Part shown: positions 7,162 through 13,520 of the stretch, in pieces
Layout: each line of letters begins with the position of its first letter
Position numbering within the stretch: the stretch's first letter is position 1
Assembly: GCA_900539675.1 (NCBI GenBank)
Contig: UQDJ01000038.1
Span: 1 to 16,724, forward strand
Source of the DNA: an uncultured Coriobacteriaceae bacterium
GTDB lineage: Bacteria > Actinomycetota > Coriobacteriia > Coriobacteriales > Eggerthellaceae
Direction of reading: 5' to 3'
Length of the DNA stretch: 16,724 bases
Notes under the pieces: model-generated
The model's input: only the letters and a program-made list of their open reading frames with translations
Databases searched by the model: none
What the model was told of the DNA's origin: nothing
Translations under genes and position numbers: made by a program

Positions 7162-7866
7162 TCACTTTTCAGATTGCGCGATACGACGAGCCAATGCAAC
7201 AAACTCTTGCGAAGTGATGTCCTCAAAGGTACGAAGAACACGGGTAGCCGTTGCTGAAAGATCGGCGTAGGTTCCCGATCCATCAGAATCATACACACCC
7301 ATCGTACGGTACCCCGCAGCTTTCAAGGTACGAATGGCATAAATCGCATCTTCAAAACCCCACGTTTCGCTGCGAGTCGTATCAAGGGCTTTGCGCGCAG
7401 TGTCATATACCTTAGGATCTCTCTTGGAAGAATGAACGTCGTCCACCGAGACAATGACCCTAAAAAACGGAGCCAATCCTACATGCTCCAATCCTTCGTG
7501 CAACAGATCAGAAGGGGTTGAAGATGCACAGGCCATTGGCACACCCAGATGAGCAAGGCCTTCTACAAATTCTTTTACCCCTGGACGCATAATGGACTTA
7601 TGCGCGTAGTAATCATGCATAAATTCGGCAATCATATGCTGAACATCTAGACCGTCTATTCCCACTTCAAACTTTTCATGCAAGAAAGTAGCGCTTTCGG
7701 CAATGGTCATTGTGGTTAATAGATCATGGTCGGCTTTGGAAAGTAGTGTCCCATTACCCCGCTGAGCAAGATCTTCCTCAACACTATGCCATACGTCAGT
7801 AGAATCCAGCAGCGTGCCATCACAATCAAAGATAACACCGAGCTTGAAATCGAGCTGGTCACTCAT
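7162..7866 (-). CDS. HAD-superfamily phosphatase (phosphoglycolate phosphatase / beta-PGM-like)
   Basis: 234 residues from the ATG at 7864-7866, preceded by AAAGGG at 9-bp spacing. The longer reading from 7902 (246 aa) overlaps the upstream gene's stop by 17 bp and has no comparable site. All four HAD motifs are visible: motif I FDCDGTLLDS with nucleophile Asp14 and acid Asp16; motif II Ser/Thr in ACASSTPSD (112-120); the Lys in SSKRDPKVYDTA (about 148); and motif IV WGFEDAIYAI with Glu172 and Asp173. An alpha-helical cap lies between motif I and motif II. The family dephosphorylates small sugar or glycolate phosphates in the cytosol; the exact substrate is not identifiable. It follows the zinc-ribbon/YARHG gene with a 19-bp gap and is probably co-transcribed with it. 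Confidence 0.9.
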   Translation of the reverse strand: MSDQLDFKLGVIFDCDGTLLDSTDVWHSVEEDLAQRGNGTLLSKADHDLLTTMTIAESATFLHEKFEVGIDGLDVQHMIAEFMHDYYAHKSIMRPGVKEFVEGLAHLGVPMACASSTPSDLLHEGLEHVGLAPFFRVIVSVDDVHSSKRDPKVYDTARKALDTTRSETWGFEDAIYAIRTLKAAGYRTMGVYDSDGSGTYADLSATATRVLRTFEDITSQEFVALARRIAQSEK

Positions 7867-7885
7867 GCAAGCTAACCCTTTCGCA

Positions 7886-9457
7886 TCAGTTGTTAGAGTC
7901 ATTTATGCCACGCTGCTTTTCCATTTTGGAAAGCTCTTTAATATTGGCAGTTTCACTGTTATTGAGGACAGAATCATCAAACTTATCAGAAGATATTTCT
8001 GGCTTATACCAGGGTTTACTGCCGAAATAGTCCGCAAGATCTTGATTGGTAAAGATGCGTCCATGACGAGCATATATTTCATTGCGTGCAAGATATAAGT
8101 CGTTGTCGGAAAGCTGGCTTAGCTCATCGTTTGAATAAACCCGCTTATCACTATCGGGCAGAATGTAATCTTGATCATCGGTATTGCCAGCAGCGTTTTG
8201 ATCTTGGCTCGTATCGCCATCGCCAGCTTGATCCCCTGCGGTCTGATTAGCATCTTGCTGCAGAGCTTCATCGGTAGTTGCTGGATCTACCCTTCCAGGC
8301 GTGGAGTTCATGCCAAAAAACACACCTATGCCCGCTGCCAGAATTGCAACCACCACAATGATAGCAACCAAGCCCTTTTTAGAAATGGTTGTTTGCGATG
8401 ATTGGTTTTTAGTTGAATATGACTTTGCAGGACGTTCGGTAGGAATTACCACTTCGCGTTTAGACGAAACCCCAGAATGAGCAACTTGGTTGCTTTTGAC
8501 TACTGGCATAGGAGCAGTTCCGCCACGCCTGAATGGTTCCTGTGGCACTACAACAGGAATGCGAGTCGTTTCTTCAGTGGCACGAGCCACCACTTGAATT
8601 TGCTCCTGAGGAAGCTCGGTTGTTTCTTCAGTTACCAATGAATAATCAGGCACACTGGCAGCAACGTCGGGAAGCTCCATGTCTTTCGACTTAGGATTAA
8701 GCGCATGCCCCTCACTCGGCGCATTTTCACCGGGCAGTGCATCATCAATGGCAAGTCCATCATCGTCTGGAGATGATACTGCGGTTTTATTATCACATGA
8801 GTCTTTTGTCCCCTCAGCATCATCGGTGTTCTCAGAGTTCTCCGAAGCATCTGAAGCATCCCTGCTCGTCGACTCACCAGTGTCATCAGAGGGTTTACTA
8901 GTATCTGTATCGGTGTCGGTACCAGTATCGATATCAGTATCGGTATCAGTATCAGTGCCCGATCCAGCCGCCGCAGTGACGTCAGTGTCAGCATCAGCAT
9001 CAGCATCAGCATCAGTATCAGTATCAGTGTCAGTACCCGTACCAGCCGCCGCAGTGACGTCAGTGCCAGTATTGTCTCTGGTAGTGGCATCGGCATCCAC
9101 ACCGCTGCTTCCAGATCCATCACCAACACCGCTAGTACCAGCATTAGCACCGCTACCAGATCCATCATCGACACTGGTGGTGACACTATTTAGTGGTACT
9201 TTAGCCCCACACTGAGAACAGAAATGAGCATAACGAGCCAGCGGAGCTCCACAGGCACTACAGCGGCCAAAGGGAGCTTTTTTGTCATGGGAAACACTCC
9301 CAATTTCGGTATTTTGATTGTCATCCTGAGCAGCATGCGGCAACGTTTCAAAAGCAACCTTCTTAGATGAATCTGAACCAGGTTTATCCCTGTCAGTTGT
9401 TTTGTCTGTCTTGGAATTCGTCTGCAGTGCCCCTTGGCCTTTAACTTCCTCGGTCAT
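7886..9457 (-). CDS. Zinc-ribbon, disordered, single-TM protein with C-terminal YARHG domain
   Basis: 523 residues; the ATG at 9455-9457 has an AGGAG site at good spacing. Order of parts: residues 1-60 polar; zinc ribbon CSACG...FCSQCG with C66, C69, C80 and C83; a low-complexity acidic region (about 90-270) rich in Asp/Thr/Ala/Gly/Ser, including runs of Asp-Thr and Asp-Ala; a proline-containing linker; one TM helix at 361-382 (GLVAIIVVVAILAAGIGVFF); a second disordered stretch; and a YARHG domain at about 431-512 with the hallmark RNEIYARHGR (458-467), DLADYFGSKPWY and SETANI. The likely topology puts the ribbon in the cytosol and YARHG outside the membrane. YARHG domains are presumed extracellular binding modules in surface proteins, so an envelope-sensing or wall-binding role is inferred. 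Co-oriented with the HAD phosphatase 19 bp downstream. Confidence 0.88.
   Translation of the reverse strand: MTEEVKGQGALQTNSKTDKTTDRDKPGSDSSKKVAFETLPHAAQDDNQNTEIGSVSHDKKAPFGRCSACGAPLARYAHFCSQCGAKVPLNSVTTSVDDGSGSGANAGTSGVGDGSGSSGVDADATTRDNTGTDVTAAAGTGTDTDTDTDADADADADTDVTAAAGSGTDTDTDTDIDTGTDTDTDTSKPSDDTGESTSRDASDASENSENTDDAEGTKDSCDNKTAVSSPDDDGLAIDDALPGENAPSEGHALNPKSKDMELPDVAASVPDYSLVTEETTELPQEQIQVVARATEETTRIPVVVPQEPFRRGGTAPMPVVKSNQVAHSGVSSKREVVIPTERPAKSYSTKNQSSQTTISKKGLVAIIVVVAILAAGIGVFFGMNSTPGRVDPATTDEALQQDANQTAGDQAGDGDTSQDQNAAGNTDDQDYILPDSDKRVYSNDELSQLSDNDLYLARNEIYARHGRIFTNQDLADYFGSKPWYKPEISSDKFDDSVLNNSETANIKELSKMEKQRGINDSNN
8905..9070. repeat. Intragenic repeats encoding Asp-Thr / Asp-Ala runs
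   Basis: Hexamer-like repeats (GTATCA, GCATCA, GTGTCA on the plus strand) tile this segment. A larger unit is superimposed: an identical 24-bp block (ending GCAGTGACGTCAGTG) occurs at 8964-8987 and 9042-9065, a 78-bp period matching a 26-residue protein repeat TDVTAAAG(T/S)GTDTDTDTD... in the membrane protein at 7886-9457. All units are multiples of 3, so copy-number change keeps the frame. Confidence 0.85.
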
Positions 9458-9900
9458 GAACAGCTCCTCTATAAAATACGCTCATTAAGCGTTGTGTTTA
9501 CACATAAAAACGCGAGCAAATCACTTCGACACTTACTTCGATGCGTGCTCGTTGCAACTTGATATCAACAACAATGTACACCCTGTTTAGGTGGTCCAGA
9601 AAGCTGAAAGAATACCGTCTTAAAAAGAGTAATACAAGGTGAGAGGGTTATCTTACGCGAAAACACTATGAAATGTGAAAGGAAATTGTAATTAATTGGT
9701 AACAGGAATCTTAGAACGCAAAACTGTCTGCAAAGTTGCCTTTTAACGGGAACTGTTCAACCACATCGAAACTAAACGATTTGAGGTCTTTCATCGATAT
9801 CGGACAAAACCCAATCCTGTCGAATAGAGAGATATCTGTACCTGCTAGGGTACTCCCGCATAAAGCTTATGCACCTACACTGCAAGAAAGCAAAACGATT

Positions 9901-9945
9901 AGCTTGTAGCTAGAACTTCTAGCGACAAGCTTGCAGTTAGAGCTT
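9901..9945. promoter_or_regulatory. 31-bp palindrome overlapping a direct repeat
   Basis: 9901-9931 is palindromic. Outer arms AGCTTGT and ACAAGCT and inner arms GCTAGAA and TTCTAGC are both perfect, with a single central C and one A/G mismatch between arms. An 18-bp direct repeat with 15/18 identity links 9901-9918 (AGCTTGTAGCTAGAACTT) to 9928-9945 (AGCTTGCAGTTAGAGCTT). The element sits just upstream of, and overlaps, the proposed promoter of the gene at 9980, as expected for an operator with repeated half-sites or for a cruciform/hairpin. Confidence 0.65.
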
Positions 9946-9957
9946 AAAACGTATAAC
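9931..9957 (+). promoter_or_regulatory. Weak candidate promoter of the orphan gene
   Basis: TTGCAG (9931-9936) and TATAAC (9952-9957), spaced 15 bp, end 22 bp before the ATG at 9980, which is itself preceded by AGAAAGGA. The short spacer would make the promoter weak or activator-dependent. Confidence 0.3.
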
Positions 9958-9979
9958 GCATCGCCAGAAAGGAAATGCC

Positions 9980-10552
9980 ATGACTCTCTCAGCAGCGCCC
10001 AACCTCTTTACCGGCCCCGAATCTGCACCCCTTATTTTGGATGAAGCCTTTCAAAACAAAGACCCTCAGGATCTCTATGCTTTAAGCGCTCTATCCGGAA
10101 CCTATGTAGCACAGGTATTACGAATATGGGATGCCTTTAGTCATCATTGGGTTTCAGAAGCTCCCCTGCTTTTTCGCCTGGAAAATGCAGATGTGGTCAT
10201 TGCGCCACAGCCACATTCATCGGATCTGACCATCTGGACTGGAGCACTTGATACCACCCGCACGGTATATCACACAACCAATGAAACCGAAGAGGGACGC
10301 GCTTATAATCAATCAACCTGTTTGGTGTGGTTGCCCTATCCGCCTCTGTGCAAAGCTCTTGCAGGAGCACAACTCAAAGCAGCTAACCTCTTTGCGCTCG
10401 TATCTATCGATGAAGCATTGCCCAATCAAGCACAAGTACCTTGCACGACTCATTCTCTCGTAATTATGCAGTTTGACAACGACTGCTCCTATTCGCTTCT
10501 CAACCATCAGGGAGCCTTACAAATCATGAGTGCCGCACCACGAAAGTCGTAG
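9980..10552 (+). CDS. Hypothetical protein, no recognised family
   Basis: 190 residues; the ATG at 9980 is supported by AGAAAGGA about 7 bp upstream. I do not recognise the family. The protein is soluble-looking, with no signal peptide or TM segment, and is mixed alpha/beta in appearance. It has a central hydrophobic/aromatic run (FSHHWVSEAPLLFRLENADVVIAPQP, LTIWTGALD) and three cysteines. Codon use and base composition resemble the neighbours, so it looks like a real gene rather than a chance frame: the frame is uninterrupted, ribosome-site preceded, and ends in a strong hairpin. It is the only plus-strand gene between the divergent YARHG gene and the convergent WYL regulator, with its own palindromic upstream region. 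No function is proposed. Confidence 0.75.
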   Translation: MTLSAAPNLFTGPESAPLILDEAFQNKDPQDLYALSALSGTYVAQVLRIWDAFSHHWVSEAPLLFRLENADVVIAPQPHSSDLTIWTGALDTTRTVYHTTNETEEGRAYNQSTCLVWLPYPPLCKALAGAQLKAANLFALVSIDEALPNQAQVPCTTHSLVIMQFDNDCSYSLLNHQGALQIMSAAPRKS

Positions 10553-10560
10553 TGCGGCAC
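10530..10560. terminator. Strong hairpin overlapping the orphan gene stop codon
   Basis: Perfect 9-bp arms GTGCCGCAC (10530-10538) and GTGCGGCAC (10552-10560) enclose a second 4-bp stem ACGA/TCGT with a 3-nt loop, forming a near-continuous 13-14 bp hairpin. The TAG stop (10550-10552) lies in it. Neither side has a T-run, so it may act as a bidirectional RNA stabiliser or rho-assisted terminator between convergent genes rather than a classical intrinsic terminator. Confidence 0.55.
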
Positions 10561-10604
10561 ATCAATAAACCAGTCTTTAGACAACGCTTATAAGGCAAGT
10601 GACT

Positions 10605-10692
10605 CATAGAGAAACACCTCTCATAGAGCAAGCACCCCTCGCAGAGCAAACGCCTCTCCTAAAAGCAAGCACCCCTCGTAGAGCTACTTGCA
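10605..10692. repeat. Degenerate ~18-bp tandem repeat array
   Basis: About five imperfect units run head to tail: CATAGAGAAACACCTCT, CATAGAGCAAGCACCCCT, CGCAGAGCAAACGCCTCT, CCTAAAAGCAAGCACCCCT, CGTAGAGC. Units 1/3 and 2/4 are more alike (AAACRCCTCT versus CAAGCACCCCT), giving a ~36-bp higher-order period. The array covers the 3' end and downstream flank of the WYL gene. Confidence 0.65.
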
Positions 10693-11676
10693 TGCCTTAA
10701 GTAATGACTCCAAGAAACTCTTATACTCAGCACACACGTCCTTGGGCTCTTCGATGGTAATCACATCGTTAAGACCCGCTATCCAACCAAAGAACTGTGG
10801 ACTAATTTCTACCGGTACCCAAGCGGAAGCTGTCGTGCCATCGGGATCAGTCTGAATTTCAGCTAGTCCATCAAAGCGATCCACTAAAATTTCAACTTTA
10901 TCAGCCTGATGAAGCTTAAGTTTTACCTTCTTAACTTCACCGTGGTAACGACCGAATACGGCAGCCTTCGTTTCTTCTCGTTCTGGTTCAGCAATATCTT
11001 TATTTCGTGTGGCTGCCTCAGCGGAAGGCTTTACATTATCCATCCGATCCAATCTGAATTCACGACGCTTTTGCAACTCATCATCCCAAGCGGTCAGATA
11101 ATAGAAACAATCGCTATAGGTAATCTGAAGAGGTGTTACCACATATGCCTCTCCTCCATTAGAGAGCACCGGCTGGCCATCTAGACCATAGTGCGCGTAT
11201 TTAAACTGCACCTTTACCTTGCGCTGCATCGCATCGTGAATTGCATTGATCGCCGGAAAAACGCTCTGATCCTTTTTGTGAATACGCCCTGGAACATGGA
11301 TGTAGCGATCAAGCTTCTTTTGTTCTGAAGCGCTTGCCAAGGACTTGATATTGCCCAACAAGGTATTTTCCTGACGCTCAGTTAAAGCCTTACACGACGC
11401 AACCGCATCAGCCATCAGCATTAAATCATTGATATTAAATTCACGATGTTCGATGCCATACTCAACCGGATTGCGCTGGTACGTTTGAATATCCATACCG
11501 AATTCACGCAAAATATCCAGGTCACGATAAATACTTTTGCGCTCAGCGTTGACGCCTTCTGCCGCAAGACGCTGCAGAATGTCAGACATAGACAGACCAT
11601 GCTCGGAGTCGGTTTCCTCTTCAAGCATACGACGCAAATATAACAACTTTAACTTTGCCTTGTTGTTTGCACTCAT
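10684..11676 (-). CDS. WYL-domain transcriptional regulator
   Basis: 330 residues, the usual size for HTH-WYL proteins. Residues 5-65 form a winged helix with LQRLAAEGVNAERKSIYRDLDILREFGMDI, the recognition helix being RKSIYRDL. Residues about 140-215 form the WYL domain, with VQFKYAHYG, VVTPLQITYSDCFYYLTAWDDE in place of the usual YYLVAY core, and RREFRLDRMDNV. Residues about 245-327 are the WCX extension (VKLKLHQADK, VPVEISPQFFGWIAGL). WYL domains bind nucleic acid or nucleotide ligands and many regulate stress, DNA-damage or phage-defence genes; here no defence genes are adjacent. The ATG at 11674-11676 has a G-rich stretch 8 bp upstream. A nested palindrome about 50-95 bp upstream could be its own operator. 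It converges on the orphan gene. Confidence 0.9.
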   Translation of the reverse strand: MSANNKAKLKLLYLRRMLEEETDSEHGLSMSDILQRLAAEGVNAERKSIYRDLDILREFGMDIQTYQRNPVEYGIEHREFNINDLMLMADAVASCKALTERQENTLLGNIKSLASASEQKKLDRYIHVPGRIHKKDQSVFPAINAIHDAMQRKVKVQFKYAHYGLDGQPVLSNGGEAYVVTPLQITYSDCFYYLTAWDDELQKRREFRLDRMDNVKPSAEAATRNKDIAEPEREETKAAVFGRYHGEVKKVKLKLHQADKVEILVDRFDGLAEIQTDPDGTTASAWVPVEISPQFFGWIAGLNDVITIEEPKDVCAEYKSFLESLLKACK

Positions 11677-11727
11677 GGACTAGCCCCCATTTCCCTTTAG
11701 CTCACTACTAGTCGAAGCTTTTTTCAA

Positions 11728-11769
11728 AGCGAAGCATTAGCTCGGAGCTAATGGACATGGCGCTTCGCT
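11728..11769. promoter_or_regulatory. Nested palindrome upstream of the WYL regulator
   Basis: Inner perfect 19-bp palindrome CATTAGCTC-G-GAGCTAATG (11735-11753). Outer perfect 8-bp arms AGCGAAGC (11728-11735) and GCTTCGCT (11762-11769). A further CGAAGC lies at 11713-11718. It is placed between the rluD 3' end and the WYL start. An operator for WYL autoregulation is the simplest guess; a terminator is less likely because the T-run is lacking. Confidence 0.5.
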
Positions 11770-11791
11770 AAACACCAAGACGTAGAATAAT

Positions 11792-11823
11792 AAAAAGTTG
11801 TCCCATCGATCGCCCATAGATGG
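11792..11823 (-). terminator. Weak candidate terminator after rluD-like gene
   Basis: On the minus strand CCATC and GATGG form a short 5-bp stem (plus 11819-11823 and 11803-11807), followed 6 nt later by five T residues (plus 11792-11796). It lies 35-66 bp past the pseudouridine synthase stop. The stem is too short for confidence. Confidence 0.3.
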
Positions 11824-11857
11824 CAGCAGAAACAATACGGAAACGAAACAAACACAA

Positions 11858-12922
11858 TTAGACAAGGCTAAATGTATCTAGAACGGTATCATTCAAGCGC
11901 TCAGGCATACCTTTTCCCTGTTCACAGTAGAGTTTCAAAACCTCTTTGCCATCCTCAGTCAGGCCAATTCTGCGGTCATAGAGCTTATGAAGAACGTCGC
12001 GTAAATCGTCGGGTAAGGGCGCTAGAAAACTCAGCGTTTCATGAGTTTTCGGATGATCAAACTCGATGAAATAGGAGTGCAAAAACTGTCGAGTAAGACC
12101 GAGATTGTCAGCTTTACCCGGCGTGCCATACTGAGGATCTCCCACACACCAATGCTTGATGTATTCCATGTGAACACGAATCTGATGAGTGCGCCCGGAA
12201 TACAACTTGCACTCTATCAGAGAAAACCCGTTGTCCTTAGGACCCGATTCAAAACGTTCAAGTACCTTAAAGGTGGTTACCGAAGAACGAGCTTGAGGCT
12301 TATCGGAAACCTGCATGCGCAAACGGTTCTTGTCGCTGCGGAAAATAGGGGCATCAATGAGACCCGTATCGCTTGCAATATTTCCGTGTACCAAACAGAG
12401 GTAACGACGATTCACACTGCGCGCGCGAATTTCATCCTGAAGCTCAAAGCCCACTTCGTCGTTTTTAGCAACCAGCATAAGTCCACTGGTATCCCCATCT
12501 AAACGATGAACAATACCCGGCCGGTCATCGCCCTGAATATGAGCCAAATGATCGCGTCCATAACGTGCAATCAACGCATTGCAAAGCGTCCCATCAGGAT
12601 GCCCCGGAGAGGGATGACAGATTAAACCCGCCTGCTTGTTGATTACCGCCAGGTCGTCATCGTCATAATACACATCAAGCGGAATATCCTCAGGTTCCAA
12701 GTAGATATGCTCGTCACTTTCGTATTCTTCATAGACAATAAAGTCTCCCGTATGCACCAAGGTCTTCTTGGTAGGCTTATTGCCACCTACAAATACCTTA
12801 CCGGCCTCAATCTGCTTTACTGCCTTGCTGCGCGATTCATACAATCCCGCTTCAAAGAGATACGAATCAAGACGCATGCCGTCATACACCTCAGTTACGG
12901 TTGAAGAAAGACTACGAGCCAT
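11858..12922 (-). CDS. rluD: RluD-family 23S rRNA pseudouridine synthase
   Basis: 354 residues. It converts specific uridines of large-subunit rRNA to pseudouridine. Residues about 16-62 form an S4 RNA-binding domain (MRLDSYLFEAGLYESRSKAVKQI...VHTGDF). The catalytic domain carries VHRLDGDTSGLMLVAK with nucleophile Asp142, then NRRYLCLVHG (171-180), YSGRTHQIRVHM (241-252) and GDPQYG (261-266), all RluA/RluD-family hallmarks. The C-terminus (about 305-354) extends slightly past the usual end. The ATG at 12920-12922 has AAGGAGG about 13 bp upstream, within the end of lspA, and only 5 bp separate it from the lspA stop. It is the last gene of an ileS-lspA-rluD operon. RluC-type specificity cannot be excluded. 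Confidence 0.93.
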   Translation of the reverse strand: MARSLSSTVTEVYDGMRLDSYLFEAGLYESRSKAVKQIEAGKVFVGGNKPTKKTLVHTGDFIVYEEYESDEHIYLEPEDIPLDVYYDDDDLAVINKQAGLICHPSPGHPDGTLCNALIARYGRDHLAHIQGDDRPGIVHRLDGDTSGLMLVAKNDEVGFELQDEIRARSVNRRYLCLVHGNIASDTGLIDAPIFRSDKNRLRMQVSDKPQARSSVTTFKVLERFESGPKDNGFSLIECKLYSGRTHQIRVHMEYIKHWCVGDPQYGTPGKADNLGLTRQFLHSYFIEFDHPKTHETLSFLAPLPDDLRDVLHKLYDRRIGLTEDGKEVLKLYCEQGKGMPERLNDTVLDTFSLV

Positions 12923-12927
12923 AGCTT

Positions 12928-13518
12928 CTACTTTCCCTCCTTAGCATTCTGAGAGCCACACTCTTGCTTATATGTTCGGATACCGAACGAAATGATAAAA
13001 CCAATCACTCCACACGTTACGCCAATATCGGCCACATTAAACGTGGGGAAACTTATAAAGAGTACCTGAATAAAATCGATTACATAGCCCAAGGTAAAAC
13101 GATCGAGTGCGTTACCTAAACCGCCTGCCAAAACGAGGCCCAGCATAACCACTTCAAACAAAGAGAGCATGCGTCCAAAACGAACAATCACGAACACGAG
13201 CACAGCAACCACCATAAGGGCAACTACGCCCAGCACAGCCGTTGCGCCGCTAAACATGCTCCATGCGGCCCCCGTGTTATGGATCAGCTTAAACTGCACG
13301 AGAGATCCAAAAGGACCTGCAAATACGCTTCCCAGATCTGCCGCATTGGCAATGTGTTTGGTTATCAGATCGACGATGAGCCATACGATACCCACTCCCA
13401 AAAACACCGCCAGCTTCATCGGTTGAAAACGCGAAAAGACCCCAACCTTGCCCGCACGGGACGTGCGGGGAGGCTGGGATCCTTGAGTGTCACCAGTATG
13501 AGTGAATTTTTCTGACAA
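12928..13518 (-). CDS. lspA: Lipoprotein signal peptidase (signal peptidase II)
   Basis: 196 residues, with an N-terminal extension of about 33 polar residues ahead of the usual start (typical length 150-170). An integral-membrane aspartic protease that removes signal peptides from diacylglyceryl-modified prolipoproteins. Four TM segments are visible, with the conserved NTGAAWS (81-87), GGLGNALDR with catalytic Asp139, VIDF (146-149) and FNVADIGVTCG with catalytic Asp164. The start appears to be TTG (13516-13518), two bases after the ileS stop, with GAGG about 10 bp upstream inside ileS. The alternative Met34 lacks a ribosome site. The tight coupling to ileS upstream and the rRNA pseudouridine synthase downstream is a common bacterial order. 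Confidence 0.94.
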   Translation of the reverse strand: MSEKFTHTGDTQGSQPPRTSRAGKVGVFSRFQPMKLAVFLGVGIVWLIVDLITKHIANAADLGSVFAGPFGSLVQFKLIHNTGAAWSMFSGATAVLGVVALMVVAVLVFVIVRFGRMLSLFEVVMLGLVLAGGLGNALDRFTLGYVIDFIQVLFISFPTFNVADIGVTCGVIGFIISFGIRTYKQECGSQNAKEGK

Positions 13519-13520
13519 AC

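Larger units (their letters stand above)
9458..9979. other. 522-bp intergenic region rich in palindromes
   Basis: No credible coding frame or RNA gene is seen. The left end holds the ribosome site of the YARHG gene (minus strand). The right third is dense in dyads: CGATATCG (9795-9802), AGATATCT (9830-9837), GTACC/GGTAC (9838-9853), GCATAA/TTATGC (9858-9872), and a large palindrome at 9901-9931. It probably carries divergent promoters and control sites for the genes at 7886 and 9980; the middle (about 9560-9780) shows nothing recognisable. Confidence 0.6.

Noticed and set aside
8679..9215. Plus-strand frame rich in Ser-Val repeats
   Set aside because: It is the antisense reading of the Asp-Thr/Asp-Ala repeat region. 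The minus-strand gene has a zinc ribbon, TM helix, YARHG domain and ribosome site, so it is the real one.
9513..9551. CGAGCA/TGCTCG inverted repeat as a minus-strand terminator
   Set aside because: A 6-bp stem with a 27-nt loop and only a five-T tract. No minus-strand gene lies just upstream that would need it.
9658..9710. Very short plus-strand frame (MKCERKL)
   Set aside because: Seven codons, no ribosome site, no conservation evidence available.
10605..10692. Possible CRISPR array
   Set aside because: Units are only about 18 bp, degenerate and contiguous, with no unique spacers and no cas genes nearby.
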